From: Photorhabdus noenieputensis
Lineage (GTDB): Bacteria; Pseudomonadota; Gammaproteobacteria; Enterobacterales; Enterobacteriaceae
NCBI RefSeq assembly: GCF_018448935.1
Contig: NZ_RCWC01000036.1
Span: 26,457-61,862, forward strand
Reading direction: 5' to 3'
Length of the DNA: 35,406 nt
The position numbers were made by a program, and so were the translations under genes. This document shows, in pieces, positions 26,443 through 35,406 of the stretch (positions are counted from its first letter, which is position 1; every line of letters begins with the position of its first letter). The notes beneath the pieces are model-generated. The model was not told the DNA's origin. It was given only the letters and a program-made list of their open reading frames with translations, and did not search any database.

Positions 26443-27729
26443 ATGGAAAAACAACAGCCAACTCTCTCATTACGAGTGATCAACAGCGATCAATTGGAAA
26501 GCGGCAAAGCGGCTAGCTGCCTATTCTCTACTCAAGGTGGCACAGTTGGCAGCAGTGAAAGCCATCTTTGGTCCGTTCAAGATCAACAAGGTAATATCAA
26601 CCCATCACAATTTACTATCCAGTGGCGTGATGGCGCATTTTGCTTACAAATGATCACGGGTCCTCTGTTTGTGAATCAGTCCTCCCTGACTTCTGGCACC
26701 GGTTTCATTCGCCTGCAACAAGCGGATGAAATTACCATCGGTAAACTAGTGATCAAAAGTTATATCAGTTTTTCCGATGCAGATCGCATTGATCCCATGA
26801 CGGTATCACCGGAATCACTGGTTTCCAGTTATAGCAATCCACTGGACGCTATGATGGAAAAAGATCCTGCTCAAGATTCCGCTTTCACTGATCATGGTTC
26901 TTTGGCCCCCACGATCAAACACGATTTCAGCCATGATCCACTCAAGGTTCTCGATAACGAAAATCTGACCACTCTGGACCAGACGTCAGTGAGTAACGAG
27001 GTAGACCAAAGCCTGCAACAAGACCACTACCGCACCCCATTATTTTTCTCTTCCCTCTCAGATAACAGAGGCAATGCTATGGATCAGGATTTTGTTGATT
27101 TACCCGGTATCTCTTCGCCTTTTAATGAACAGTATCAGGACATGGAACAGCAACATGTTGCTATCACGCCATTGATGCGAGGGTTGAACACACAATTGCC
27201 TTTGCATAACAGCCAACAAGCCAACGACTTTCTGGAAGAAGTGGGTAAGACCATGAAAGCAGCTATTGAAGGTTTACTAGTATTACAGCGTACACAGCAT
27301 GGGCTGCGTGATAAACAATTGCGCCCTATTGAAGATAACCCATTACGGCTGAACATGGATTACAACACCACCATGCAAGTGATGTTTGCTGATCAAAAAA
27401 GCCCGGTACATCTTTCCGCTCCCTCTGCGGTCGCTGAAAGCCTGCACAACCTGCAATTGCACTATAAGGCTAACCGGATTGCGATCACTGCCGCCTTGAA
27501 CACCATGCTGGATGCTTTTTCTCCGGAACATCTACTGAGTCGTTTTGCTCAATACCGCCGCAGCAATGAAACACAGGAAAAAGATGCAACCTGGGCATGG
27601 GAAATGTACACCAGTTACTACCGCGAACTGGCTTCCAGCCGCCAACAAGGGTTCGAAAAACTGTTCGGTGAAGTCTATGAACAAGCTTATGACCGCGCCC
27701 TGCGTCAAGGTTTAGAGGATAGCCAGTAA
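26443..27729 (+). CDS. T6SS-associated FHA-domain protein (VasC/ImpI/TagH type)
   Basis: 428 residues. Start at 26443 (MEKQQPTLSLRVINSDQ); the frame is open upstream but overlaps tssG. The N-terminal 100 residues follow the FHA layout (GGTVGSSESHLWSVQD, INPSQFTIQWRDGAFCLQ), but the GR and S-x-x-H positions that bind phosphothreonine are not kept (VGSS, NPSQF). A low-complexity linker, rich in Asp and Ser, fills about 130-240, and a helical C-terminal domain (ATWAWEMYTSYYRELASSR, FEKLFGEVYEQAYD) matches the VI_FHA family. It lies in the vasC position. Its role may be scaffold rather than phospho-dependent control (inference). Confidence 0.88.
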   Translation: MEKQQPTLSLRVINSDQLESGKAASCLFSTQGGTVGSSESHLWSVQDQQGNINPSQFTIQWRDGAFCLQMITGPLFVNQSSLTSGTGFIRLQQADEITIGKLVIKSYISFSDADRIDPMTVSPESLVSSYSNPLDAMMEKDPAQDSAFTDHGSLAPTIKHDFSHDPLKVLDNENLTTLDQTSVSNEVDQSLQQDHYRTPLFFSSLSDNRGNAMDQDFVDLPGISSPFNEQYQDMEQQHVAITPLMRGLNTQLPLHNSQQANDFLEEVGKTMKAAIEGLLVLQRTQHGLRDKQLRPIEDNPLRLNMDYNTTMQVMFADQKSPVHLSAPSAVAESLHNLQLHYKANRIAITAALNTMLDAFSPEHLLSRFAQYRRSNETQEKDATWAWEMYTSYYRELASSRQQGFEKLFGEVYEQAYDRALRQGLEDSQ

Positions 27730-28295
27730 TGAAGCGCTCCGGCGGTAATACCTCATGGTCCGGTAGTTATACCGTATGGTTTGTATTGCTGGCAGCGCTG
27801 ATATTAAGCGGCTGTAGCAGTGCATGGCAGGCAACGAAGAAAGTCGGACAGGTAGTCTGGGACCCATCAACTCCAGTTGGTCAACCCGCGAATTTACCTT
27901 CCACCGTCGCGATCACTTTGCTGGCAGAACCTGATATTAACCCCAATAAAAATGGAGAAGCCACTCCGGTTGAAATGCATCTGCTCTATCTCAGTGAAGA
28001 TTCCCGTCTACTTGCCGCTGATTATGACCAACTGGCGAGTGACAAGCTGGATAAAGCGCTGGGGAAAAATTATATCGACCATCAGGATTACACCTTATTG
28101 CCGGGGCAGTACAAACCACTGCCAGTCATCCCGCTGGAAAAAAATAGCCGTTACATCGGCGTTATCGTTCGCTATGCCGATATTAATCAATCCGAATGGA
28201 AAAAGGTCATCCGTGTGAAAGACACAGGACAGCAATACGACATTCTGGTGCATATCAGAGCGAACGAAGTTGAACTTAGAAAAGAGGAGCAATAG
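27729..28295 (+). CDS. tssJ: T6SS outer-membrane lipoprotein TssJ (VasD)
   Basis: 188 residues. Lipobox ILSGC with Cys29 after a hydrophobic signal (VWFVLLAALILSGC). Anchored in the outer membrane, it binds TssM to nucleate the membrane complex. The transthyretin-like fold is suggested by TVAITLLAEPDINPNKNG and YLPGQ-like LLPGQYKPL. The start overlaps the last base of the preceding stop (TAATG), indicating coupling. Confidence 0.93.
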   Translation: MKRSGGNTSWSGSYTVWFVLLAALILSGCSSAWQATKKVGQVVWDPSTPVGQPANLPSTVAITLLAEPDINPNKNGEATPVEMHLLYLSEDSRLLAADYDQLASDKLDKALGKNYIDHQDYTLLPGQYKPLPVIPLEKNSRYIGVIVRYADINQSEWKKVIRVKDTGQQYDILVHIRANEVELRKEEQ

Positions 28296-28297
28296 TT

Positions 28298-29650
28298 ATG
28301 CCAGGTAAAAATCGGGTGATTTGGCGCGAAGGATTATTCATCAAGCCACAACACTTTCAGCAACAACAAAAACATAATGACTATCTAGCTCATAGCCGCC
28401 TGACGTCCTTAACCAGTTATAGTTATGGCTTCAGTTCTTTGACACTGGATAAAGACCTTCTCGCTCTAGGACGCATCGGTATCATCGAGGCCAGCGGTAT
28501 TATGCCAGACGGCACAGTGTTCTCGATCCCTCATCAGGATGCCACTCCCCAACCGCTTGATATTGCGAATATTCACGAGAACAACAGTAAAGATATCTAT
28601 CTGGCACTGCCAATAGCCAACGATATTCTTAATGAAGTTTCTCATTCAGAATCCAATCATGCAGGAGCTGTGCGCTACCGTGAACGAATGGAAGATATCC
28701 GTGACCTGCATACAGACGGCGGTGATATCTGCCAAGTCATGCTGGCACAACTGACGCCGATTCTGAAACAGGGTTCAGAAGATCTCAGCGCTTTTTCCGT
28801 ACTACCGCTATGCCAGATAATAGAAAAGCTTCCTACCGGAACTATCATATTGGATGAGGATTTCGTACCAACCTGTACATCTATCAGCGTCTCCACTCAA
28901 TTAAAAAATTATATGGATGAAGTGGATAGAGCAATGACAGAACGCGCTAGATCACTCGCTAACCGGATTGGCTCTCCCGGACAGCAAGGAGTCGCTGATG
29001 TTGCTGAATTTATGATGCTCCAACTGGTTAACCGAGTTCAACCGTGGTTTACCCACTATGCGGGACAAGCCATTCTGCATCCACAAGATTTTTTCACTCA
29101 ATTGATCCAAACCTTTGGTGAACTGAGAACATTTACTCATGAATCCCGTCAGGTCGGCGATGTGCCGGTTTACAAACATGACGATCTGACTGCAACATTC
29201 AAGGAAGTCATGCTCATCATGCGCGAAGCAATGGGTGTTGTGCTAACCCCGAGAGCGATTCCGATTAAGCTACAAACTCAAGCAAATGGTATCCGGGTGG
29301 CGTACATCCATGATCGTAATGTCTTGACGAACGCGGAATTCATTCTGGCAATCCGCGCACAGGTTCCACATGATCAATTACTCCGCAAGTTTGCTCAACA
29401 GACTAAAGTTACATCGGCTGAAAGGATCCGCGAAATGGTCAGCATCCAGTTGCCTGCCGTAGAACTGACGGCGCTTCCCTCGGCACCACGTCAGTTGCCT
29501 TATCATGCTGGTTACACCTATTTCCGACTTGAGCAACAAAGCGACGCATGGAAAGACATTCTAAAAGGTAACTCCATCGCTTTCCACGTTTCAGGAGAAT
29601 TCCCTGGATTAGATATGCAATTCTGGGCGGTTAGGAATGGGAGTGCCTAA
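28298..29650 (+). CDS. tssK: T6SS baseplate-membrane connector TssK (VasE)
   Basis: 450 residues, normal length. TssK trimers join the TssF/G wedges to TssL and TssM. The N-terminus is diagnostic: VIWREGLFIKPQHFQQQQKH. Further conserved parts are RYRERMEDIRD, YTYFRLEQQSDAW and the C-terminal GEFPGLDMQFWAVR. AGAGGAG ribosome site, three bases after the tssJ stop. Confidence 0.97.
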   Translation: MPGKNRVIWREGLFIKPQHFQQQQKHNDYLAHSRLTSLTSYSYGFSSLTLDKDLLALGRIGIIEASGIMPDGTVFSIPHQDATPQPLDIANIHENNSKDIYLALPIANDILNEVSHSESNHAGAVRYRERMEDIRDLHTDGGDICQVMLAQLTPILKQGSEDLSAFSVLPLCQIIEKLPTGTIILDEDFVPTCTSISVSTQLKNYMDEVDRAMTERARSLANRIGSPGQQGVADVAEFMMLQLVNRVQPWFTHYAGQAILHPQDFFTQLIQTFGELRTFTHESRQVGDVPVYKHDDLTATFKEVMLIMREAMGVVLTPRAIPIKLQTQANGIRVAYIHDRNVLTNAEFILAIRAQVPHDQLLRKFAQQTKVTSAERIREMVSIQLPAVELTALPSAPRQLPYHAGYTYFRLEQQSDAWKDILKGNSIAFHVSGEFPGLDMQFWAVRNGSA

Positions 29651-30420
29651 TGAAAACTGAAACCATAAATGACAATCCTATGCCGACGCAGGAAGTTACT
29701 GATAATACTGTGCATCCTCAGTATCAGTTACCGCTACGCGGAGAAAGCCTAAACCCGATGATCGATGCCGCTACACCGCTGCTCGGCATGGTCATGCGTC
29801 TAAAAGACATGGGTGAACAACCGCTGCCGGACCAGCTTTATCAACAGGTCGTTACTGATATCCAGGCAATCGAACAACTTCTACAAACCAAAGGTTATGA
29901 GCCGGGCGCAATTATCTCTTTCCGCTATACGCTCTGTACCTTCATTGACGAAACCGCATTAGGTCATGGTTGGAATAGCAAGAATGAGTGGTTACAACAA
30001 TCACTACTGGTTCGATTCCACAACGAAACTTGGGGTGGTGAAAAAGTCTTTCAGTTGTTAGATCGTTTAATGGGTGAACCTCAGCGCTATCAACATCTGC
30101 TGGAGTTTATCTATCTCTGCTTCTGCCTCGGTTACCGTGGTCGCTATAAAGTTGCTTCGCAGAAAAGTGATGACTTTGAACGTTTATTCCGTCGATTACA
30201 CCAACAACTGCATGCGTTGCGGGGCGAAGCTCCTCCCATCATTCTCCACAGTAACGCCAATGAGCGTAATGATCGCTATCGCTTGGGTAAACGTCTGACC
30301 ATTAAACATCTGTTCTGGAGCGGTATTACGCTACTCGCTATCGTTTATAGCTTCTACGCTATCCGTCTGCACAACCAAACCCAGAACATCTTACAACAAC
30401 TAAATAACTTACTGAGCTAG
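29650..30420 (+). CDS. tssL: T6SS inner-membrane protein TssL, short DotU form (VasF)
   Basis: 256 residues, tail-anchored: a cytoplasmic DotU-like helical domain (YTLCTFIDETALGHGW, ETWGGEKVFQLLDRLM, YLCFCLGYRGRYKV) followed by one membrane helix at about 219-239 (LFWSGITLLAIVYSFYAI). No C-terminal OmpA-like peptidoglycan-binding domain, as in VasF. It shares one base with the tssK stop. Confidence 0.95.
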   Translation: MKTETINDNPMPTQEVTDNTVHPQYQLPLRGESLNPMIDAATPLLGMVMRLKDMGEQPLPDQLYQQVVTDIQAIEQLLQTKGYEPGAIISFRYTLCTFIDETALGHGWNSKNEWLQQSLLVRFHNETWGGEKVFQLLDRLMGEPQRYQHLLEFIYLCFCLGYRGRYKVASQKSDDFERLFRRLHQQLHALRGEAPPIILHSNANERNDRYRLGKRLTIKHLFWSGITLLAIVYSFYAIRLHNQTQNILQQLNNLLS

Positions 30421-30431
30421 GAAAGAAACCG

Positions 30432-33077
30432 ATGATTCAGATTGATCTACCTACATTAGTTAATCGCTTAAATCCGATGACTCGGCACGCTCTGGAAGCG
30501 GCAGCAGCGCAGTGTGTCAGCCAACAGCAACCTGAGATCACTGTTGCTCAGCTACTGCTGCAAATGATCAACACGCCTCTTAATGATGTCAGAGCGATCT
30601 TCAATCAAGCCGAAGTAGACAGTGATCTGCTGAAAGAACAACTTGATCAAATGATCCCTCACCATCAAGCAATGGTTCAGGCTTATCCCAGCTTCTCTCC
30701 AATGCTGGTGGAGTGGTTACAGGATAGCTGGCTGCTAGCATCGACGGAGATGCAGCATCAGGAATTACGCAGCGGTGTCATGCTGATGACCTTGCTGTTC
30801 AGCCCGTTACGTTACCTGACACCACAATCCGCACGCCTTTTATCGGGAATAAACCGCGAATTGTTACGCCAGAATTTTACCCAATGGACCGCGGGTTCTG
30901 CCGAACAACCGGTTGTGGAAAACGATAAAAACGGACAAAACAAATCTACCGCCAGCAGTGATAGCTTGCTCGCCCGTTTTACTCAAAATATGACAGAACA
31001 AGCGCGTCAGGGAAAACTCGATCCTGTTCTATGCCGTGACAGAGAAATCGACCTAATGATCGATATTCTCTGCCGTCGCCGTAAAAATAACCCGATTGTG
31101 GTGGGTGAAGCGGGCGTCGGTAAAAGTGCGCTCATTGAAGGGTTGGCTCTGCGCATTATCGACAACCGAGTACCGGAAAAACTGCGTAACAGTGAATTGA
31201 TGACACTAGATCTGGGAGCGCTACAAGCAGGTGCGGCGGTAAAAGGTGAATTTGAAAAACGTTTCAAAGGCATTATGAATGAAATAAATCAGTCATCCGT
31301 GCCGATTATTCTGTTCATCGATGAAGCTCATACCCTGATTGGCGCAGGCAATCAGCAAGGCGGACTGGATATCTCCAACCTGCTAAAACCCGCTCTGGCA
31401 CGGGGCGAACTGAAAACAATTGCGGCGACCACTTGGGGCGAATACAAAAAATATTTCGAAAAAGATGCCGCCCTCTCCCGCCGTTTTCAACTCGTTAAAG
31501 TGGCCGAACCGACCGCGGAAGAAGCCATCATTATTATGCGTGGCCTGCGGGCAATCTATGAACACTCTCATGGCGTATTAATCGATGATGAAGCGCTAAA
31601 AGCCTCTGCGGTATTAAGCGACCGTTACCTCTCTGGACGCCAGTTGCCAGACAAAGCCATTGATGTGCTGGATACCGCCTGCGCCCGCGTCGCCATCAAC
31701 TTGACGTCACCTCCGCGCCAAATTTCCGCCCTGAAAAACCAACTGCATCAGCAGCAAATGGAATCAGACGTGCTGGCGAGGGAACAGCGCATGGGGCTCA
31801 ACCCGCACACGGTTCGACTGGATGCTCTGCGACAACAACAGCAGGAAACCACGGAGAAATTGGCTGAACTGCAAGCCAGTTGGCAGCAACAACAGCAATT
31901 AGTTCAGCAAATTATTGAACTACGCCGTCAGCTATTAACCGACGAAACAGAATTAACTCACGAAACAAAACAGAGCGAAACCTCGGCCGAGATAACAACT
32001 GACGAGTTGATTGCACAATTGGCTGAACGCAATGAACAGTTGGAACAATTACAGCAACAACACACGCTTGTTTCTCCTCACGTGGATAAGAACCAGATTG
32101 CGACGGTTATCGCTGAATGGACTGGCGTCCCCCTTAATCGCCTGTCACAAAGTGAGCTCTCCGTGGTGACTGAACTCCCCACGCATTTGGGACACAGCAT
32201 TAAAGGACAAGATCTCGCGATTCAATGCCTGCATCAACATTTGTTGACGGCCAGAGCGGACCTGCGCCGTCCCGGTCGTCCATTGGGTGCTTTCTTGCTG
32301 GCAGGACCCAGTGGCGTCGGTAAAACCGAAACCGTTTTACAGATTGCCGAATTGATGTTTGGCGGACGTCAATATCTGACCACTATCAACATGTCGGAAT
32401 TTCAGGAAAAACACACCGTTTCCCGCCTGATTGGCTCACCTCCAGGCTATGTTGGCTATGGAGAAGGGGGGGTACTCACCGAAGCTATTCGCCAGAAACC
32501 TTATTCCGTCGTCCTGCTCGATGAAGTAGAAAAAGCCCATCCAGATGTCCTGAACCTGTTCTATCAGGCCTTCGATAAAGGTGAGCTGGCCGACGGGGAA
32601 GGCCGGGTGATTGACTGTAAAAATGTGGTCTTCTTTTTAACGTCCAACCTGGGCTATCAAACTATCATTGATAATGCCGATAACCCGGCAGAGATGAATG
32701 ACCGGCTTTATCCTGAACTGGCGGCTTTCTTCAAACCCGCCTTACTGGCGCGAATGGAAGTGGTGCCTTACCTGCCGCTGGGACACGACACCCTGAAAAC
32801 CATTATTCAGGTCAAACTGGCGCGCCTCGATACCTTATTGCGTCAGCGCTTCAATGCCGACGTCACCCTGAGTGATGAGGTGGCTGAAGAGATACTGCAA
32901 CGGGCCACCCGCGCTGAAAATGGCGCACGCATGCTGGAATCGATCATTGATGGCGCTTTGTTACCGCCATTATCCCTGCTGTTGTTGCAAAAAATGGCGG
33001 CCGGAAAGCCGATCAGCACTATCCAGCTCACCGTCAACGACCATCAATTCAACGCGGTGGTTGAGGAGATACCATGA
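30432..33077 (+). CDS. clpV: T6SS sheath-recycling AAA+ ATPase ClpV (TssH, VasG)
   Basis: 881 residues, a Hsp100-family hexameric unfoldase that disassembles contracted TssB/C sheaths. The N-domain ([20 protein letters not shown]) recognises the TssC N-terminal helix. First AAA+ module: Walker [11 protein letters not shown] near 225 and Walker [14 protein letters not shown] coiled-coil middle section follows at about 440-550 (Gln-rich). Second AAA+ module: [10 protein letters not shown] near 624 and [16 protein letters not shown]. All ATPase motifs intact. Base composition becomes visibly GC-richer toward the 3' half. ATGA overlap with the next gene. Confidence 0.97.
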   Translation: MIQIDLPTLVNRLNPMTRHALEAAAAQCVSQQQPEITVAQLLLQMINTPLNDVRAIFNQAEVDSDLLKEQLDQMIPHHQAMVQAYPSFSPMLVEWLQDSWLLASTEMQHQELRSGVMLMTLLFSPLRYLTPQSARLLSGINRELLRQNFTQWTAGSAEQPVVENDKNGQNKSTASSDSLLARFTQNMTEQARQGKLDPVLCRDREIDLMIDILCRRRKNNPIVVGEAGVGKSALIEGLALRIIDNRVPEKLRNSELMTLDLGALQAGAAVKGEFEKRFKGIMNEINQSSVPIILFIDEAHTLIGAGNQQGGLDISNLLKPALARGELKTIAATTWGEYKKYFEKDAALSRRFQLVKVAEPTAEEAIIIMRGLRAIYEHSHGVLIDDEALKASAVLSDRYLSGRQLPDKAIDVLDTACARVAINLTSPPRQISALKNQLHQQQMESDVLAREQRMGLNPHTVRLDALRQQQQETTEKLAELQASWQQQQQLVQQIIELRRQLLTDETELTHETKQSETSAEITTDELIAQLAERNEQLEQLQQQHTLVSPHVDKNQIATVIAEWTGVPLNRLSQSELSVVTELPTHLGHSIKGQDLAIQCLHQHLLTARADLRRPGRPLGAFLLAGPSGVGKTETVLQIAELMFGGRQYLTTINMSEFQEKHTVSRLIGSPPGYVGYGEGGVLTEAIRQKPYSVVLLDEVEKAHPDVLNLFYQAFDKGELADGEGRVIDCKNVVFFLTSNLGYQTIIDNADNPAEMNDRLYPELAAFFKPALLARMEVVPYLPLGHDTLKTIIQVKLARLDTLLRQRFNADVTLSDEVAEEILQRATRAENGARMLESIIDGALLPPLSLLLLQKMAAGKPISTIQLTVNDHQFNAVVEEIP

Positions 33078-33874
33078 AACAACGGCTGAAAAGCGCATTA
33101 GCGTTATTGGAAAATGACTCTGTCGAGCAACTGGTTCATCACTTTCTGCAAGTGAATCACCAGCGCCAGCGTTTTGACGCCTTGCTGGTCTCCCTGCTTA
33201 ACGTGAATGAAAACCGTCTGGAATGCTACCGGCTGCCGGCACCAAACCAGATAAGCGCGCTGCAACTGGATGTCAATATCGGTGATATCAACCACCCACT
33301 GGTCCAAATCCTGTACAAGGGTACCCCGACGACCTGGGACTCACTCAATCAAGGGGTCCGCATCGACCATCGAAACTTTCGCCTCTTCGTTGAAGAACTG
33401 CCTCATCGCTGCGGCCTGCATGCTATCCCGTTGTTTAACTGCAACGGGCAGGCGTGTGGCGTGATTGCTGTTTTCGCCAACGATGTCCGTCGTTTTGCGG
33501 ACGACAGCAACATGTTTTACATCTACTGCCATGTCATGCAACACCGACTGAAAAAATTGCAGGAACTGGAACAACTGCGTGACCAATTACGCCAGATCCG
33601 CCAGGTTTTTCAGACACAGCGCCAGAAAGAAAAACAGCTTGATGCGCTGCTGGCTGCGTTAAGCGCCACCGCCGAAAACAACACCTCAGCCAGCGTCTCG
33701 CACGATTACAGCAAAATCGACGACTTACCTCAGGCCCTCGAAGAGTTCGAATGCGCAGTCCTGATACAACGCCAGCATATTTACGGCAATAACACCAAAC
33801 AGATTGCCGAAAGCTTAGGTATTGCCCCCCGGACACTGACGTACAAACTGGCGAAATACAGGTGTAAATTATGA
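33074..33874 (+). CDS. VasH-like regulator lacking the AAA+ sigma-54 activator domain
   Basis: 266 residues in the vasH position. Residues 1-160 look like a GAF-type sensor (FDALLVSLLNVNENRLECYR, HAIPLFNCNGQACGVIAVFA). A helical stretch 160-200 (LEQLRDQLRQIRQVFQTQRQ) could form a coiled coil. A Fis-type HTH ends the protein (ALEEFECAVLIQRQHIYGNN, then AESLGIAPRTLTYKLAKY). V. cholerae VasH is about 530 residues and has a sigma-54-interacting ATPase (GAFTGA loop, Walker motifs) between these parts; nothing of it is present here. It may bind DNA but should not activate sigma-54 promoters. Overlaps on both sides (ATGA) show it is a coupled, intact gene, not a frameshift. Confidence 0.82.
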   Translation: MKQRLKSALALLENDSVEQLVHHFLQVNHQRQRFDALLVSLLNVNENRLECYRLPAPNQISALQLDVNIGDINHPLVQILYKGTPTTWDSLNQGVRIDHRNFRLFVEELPHRCGLHAIPLFNCNGQACGVIAVFANDVRRFADDSNMFYIYCHVMQHRLKKLQELEQLRDQLRQIRQVFQTQRQKEKQLDALLAALSATAENNTSASVSHDYSKIDDLPQALEEFECAVLIQRQHIYGNNTKQIAESLGIAPRTLTYKLAKYRCKL

Positions 33875-34518
33875 GTTTTCTGCTACTGGTCAGTTCATTC
33901 ATCGCCTCTCTGACAGGCAAACCCGATATTCAGCCCGCTCAGGAAACCCCCACCGCGCCTTCACTGCCCGCTTTGCTGCAATGCCGGGCAGAACCGTCGC
34001 CGCTGGTCAGACTCGATTGCTACGACCGTCTGTTGGATAAAGTCGATAATATTGCCGTTATCCCGTTAGAAAAAACGGGCCCGGTCTGGAGACAGGCGAT
34101 GGAACAGGAGATGAAACGCACTGACCATTCAACCGGTTTTATCACCACCCAGTCTGACAGCCTGCCGACTCGCGTCATACTGACCACCCCCGCGATAGGT
34201 GTTCCACCCCCCCGGCCGGTTCTGATGCTGAGTTGTATCGATAACATTACCCGAATACAAATTGCCCTGGCGAAACCCCAAGATAGCGGCACGGTGATGA
34301 TTTCAACGGAAATCACCCAATTCAGTGCTGACTGGTTCTTGCGTGAAAACGGCTACCTGCTGGAATCCAGCCGTGGACTGCCGGGCATTGAAGCACTCAA
34401 ACGACTGATGACAGGAAAAACCCTGACCATCAAAACCGGCAACGGAAACCGCATGACATTCAACATTTCTCAACTGGAACAGGCGGTGAAACCTTTACGC
34501 TCCGCCTGCCGCTGGTGA
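33871..34518 (+). CDS. T6SS-associated protein VasI/TagO family
   Basis: 215 residues with a short hydrophobic N-terminus (MSFLLLVSSFIASLTG) that may be a signal peptide. The family signature is a cysteine pair region: CRAEPSPLVRLDCYDRLLD. Later parts (RPVLMLSCIDNITRIQIALA, IEALKRLMTGKTLTIKTGNG) fit VasI (VCA0118). The role is accessory and poorly defined. It overlaps the preceding regulator by four bases and is followed by tssA after five bases. Confidence 0.85.
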   Translation: MSFLLLVSSFIASLTGKPDIQPAQETPTAPSLPALLQCRAEPSPLVRLDCYDRLLDKVDNIAVIPLEKTGPVWRQAMEQEMKRTDHSTGFITTQSDSLPTRVILTTPAIGVPPPRPVLMLSCIDNITRIQIALAKPQDSGTVMISTEITQFSADWFLRENGYLLESSRGLPGIEALKRLMTGKTLTIKTGNGNRMTFNISQLEQAVKPLRSACRW

Positions 34519-34523
34519 TCCCA

Positions 34524-35406
34524 ATGGATATCAGGAAACAATTTGACTGGCAGGGCCTCCTGCTGACCCCCCTGTCGGATGAACTCATCCGCCGGGCGCT
34601 GGATGAAAACGAACCCGCCTGGGAATATATCGACGGGGAGATGGTGAAGCTGGGATCACTGGCCCATTCCAGCCTGAATATTGAAGAGATCCAGCGTCAG
34701 GCGCTGCAACTGTTCAGCGAAAAAAGCAAAGATTTCAGACTGATGGTTCATTTACTGCGCACACTGCAACACGGCAGTCATCCCGCGGAACTCATCCTGG
34801 CAATGGAGCTGTTAGCCGATTACATCCCGCATTACTGGCAGACCGCCTGGCCACAAAAACCGCTGCTCAAGCGCCGCCTGGCGCAACAGGTGATTAAACG
34901 GTTTGACGCGGCGCAACCCGGCTTCTGCGAACAGGCGGATGAGACGCAGCGCGAAGAGGCGCAGAGCGCACTGGCGCATCTGGCACAATGCTGGCATACC
35001 GACGAACCGGCACTGGCTAAAGAGATCGACCAGTTACGCCCCCGCTACGCCCGTAAACCTGCGCCAAAACCGGCACCCACTGAACCGGCAGAAACGACGG
35101 CCCCCTCGGCAAACACGTCAGCACTGACCCCCACCGCCATACCGGATGTCACCGTAGACAGTGCCGGTGAAAAAGCCTGGAAACAGACGCTCCTGACCGT
35201 GGCCGACCTGCTATGCGAACGCCAGCCTGATTCCCCTGTCGGCTACCGTCTGCGTCGTTATGCAATCTGGCACGCACTGACCACGGCACCGATGGCGAAT
35301 GGCACCGGTAAAACACCGCTGGCACCGGCGTCGGCCGACCGTACCGCCGATTATCTGGCGAAACTCCCGGCGGCGGATAACGCCCTGCTGCAACAGATAG
35401 AACAGA
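34524..35406 (+). CDS. tssA: T6SS cap/baseplate protein TssA (VasJ), truncated by window end
   Basis: 294 codons are visible without a stop. It starts MDIRKQFDWQGLLLTPLSDE, with GGTGA about 5 bases before the ATG at 34524; an in-frame GTG at 34515 overlapping the vasI stop is an alternative. The ImpA_N-type first 120 residues contain MVHLLRTLQHGS and a helical AMELLADYIPHYWQTAWPQK. A Pro/Thr/Ala-rich linker around 178-205 precedes a second helical domain (YRLRRYAIWHALTTAP). TssA caps the growing sheath and primes tube assembly. Markedly GC-rich compared with tssB-tssK. Confidence 0.9.
   Translation, partial: MDIRKQFDWQGLLLTPLSDELIRRALDENEPAWEYIDGEMVKLGSLAHSSLNIEEIQRQALQLFSEKSKDFRLMVHLLRTLQHGSHPAELILAMELLADYIPHYWQTAWPQKPLLKRRLAQQVIKRFDAAQPGFCEQADETQREEAQSALAHLAQCWHTDEPALAKEIDQLRPRYARKPAPKPAPTEPAETTAPSANTSALTPTAIPDVTVDSAGEKAWKQTLLTVADLLCERQPDSPVGYRLRRYAIWHALTTAPMANGTGKTPLAPASADRTADYLAKLPAADNALLQQIEQ

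Noticed and set aside
33074-33874. Frameshift or assembly error explaining the short VasH-like protein
   Set aside because: The frame is continuous from GAF-like region to HTH with a plausible helical linker, and both gene ends overlap neighbours by 4 bases; no leftover AAA+ motif appears in other frames of this interval.

Overview
The window looks like a chromosomal segment of an insect- or nematode-associated enterobacterium, most likely Photorhabdus (Xenorhabdus is the alternative). Housekeeping proteins (CRP, ArgD, PolA, Gor, DsbA) are close to the E. coli versions. A PixA/AidA-type inclusion-body gene and a Vibrio cholerae-like type VI secretion (T6SS) cluster fit that genus. The assignment rests on remembered families, not a search.

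Layout. (1) 1-1549: a small insertion. A 187-bp direct repeat (2-188 = 1425-1611) carries the divergent 5' ends of a LysE/RhtB-family exporter gene and of yheT. Between the copies lie a PixA/AidA-family gene, a truncated yheT, a truncated lysE and AT-rich DNA. (2) 1550-8342: yheT-yheU-prkB, yhfA, crp, argD, pabA, a ycgJ-like secreted-protein gene, ppiA; this matches the E. coli crp region with fic and yhfG missing. (3) 8343-16584: engB, the Spot 42 RNA gene spf, polA, dsbA, srkA, mobA, mobB; this matches the E. coli polA region with yihD, yihF and yihG missing. (4) 16716-19021: gor and rlmJ. (5) 19022-21128: AT-rich DNA with decayed reading frames, an in-frame 24-bp tandem repeat and a divergent hcp. 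(6) 21129-35406: a T6SS operon tssB-tssC-tssE-tssF-tssG-fha-tssJ-tssK-tssL-clpV-vasH'-vasI-tssA (cut by the window end), in the order of the V. cholerae vas cluster.

How it works together. TssB/TssC form the contractile sheath around the Hcp tube. TssE/F/G/K/A belong to the baseplate and its cap, TssJ/TssL to the membrane complex, and ClpV recycles the sheath. TssM, VgrG and effectors are not in the window and presumably lie further right or elsewhere. CRP and Spot 42 are linked in E. coli (cAMP-CRP represses spf), and both are present here.

Most notable: the gene in the vasH position encodes a GAF-like region and a Fis-type HTH but no AAA+ sigma-54 activator domain; the FHA protein has a degraded phosphopeptide-binding motif; GC content rises late in the T6SS operon; the insertion at yheT has a Campbell-like structure; and several intergenic regions hold unannotated small or decayed reading frames.
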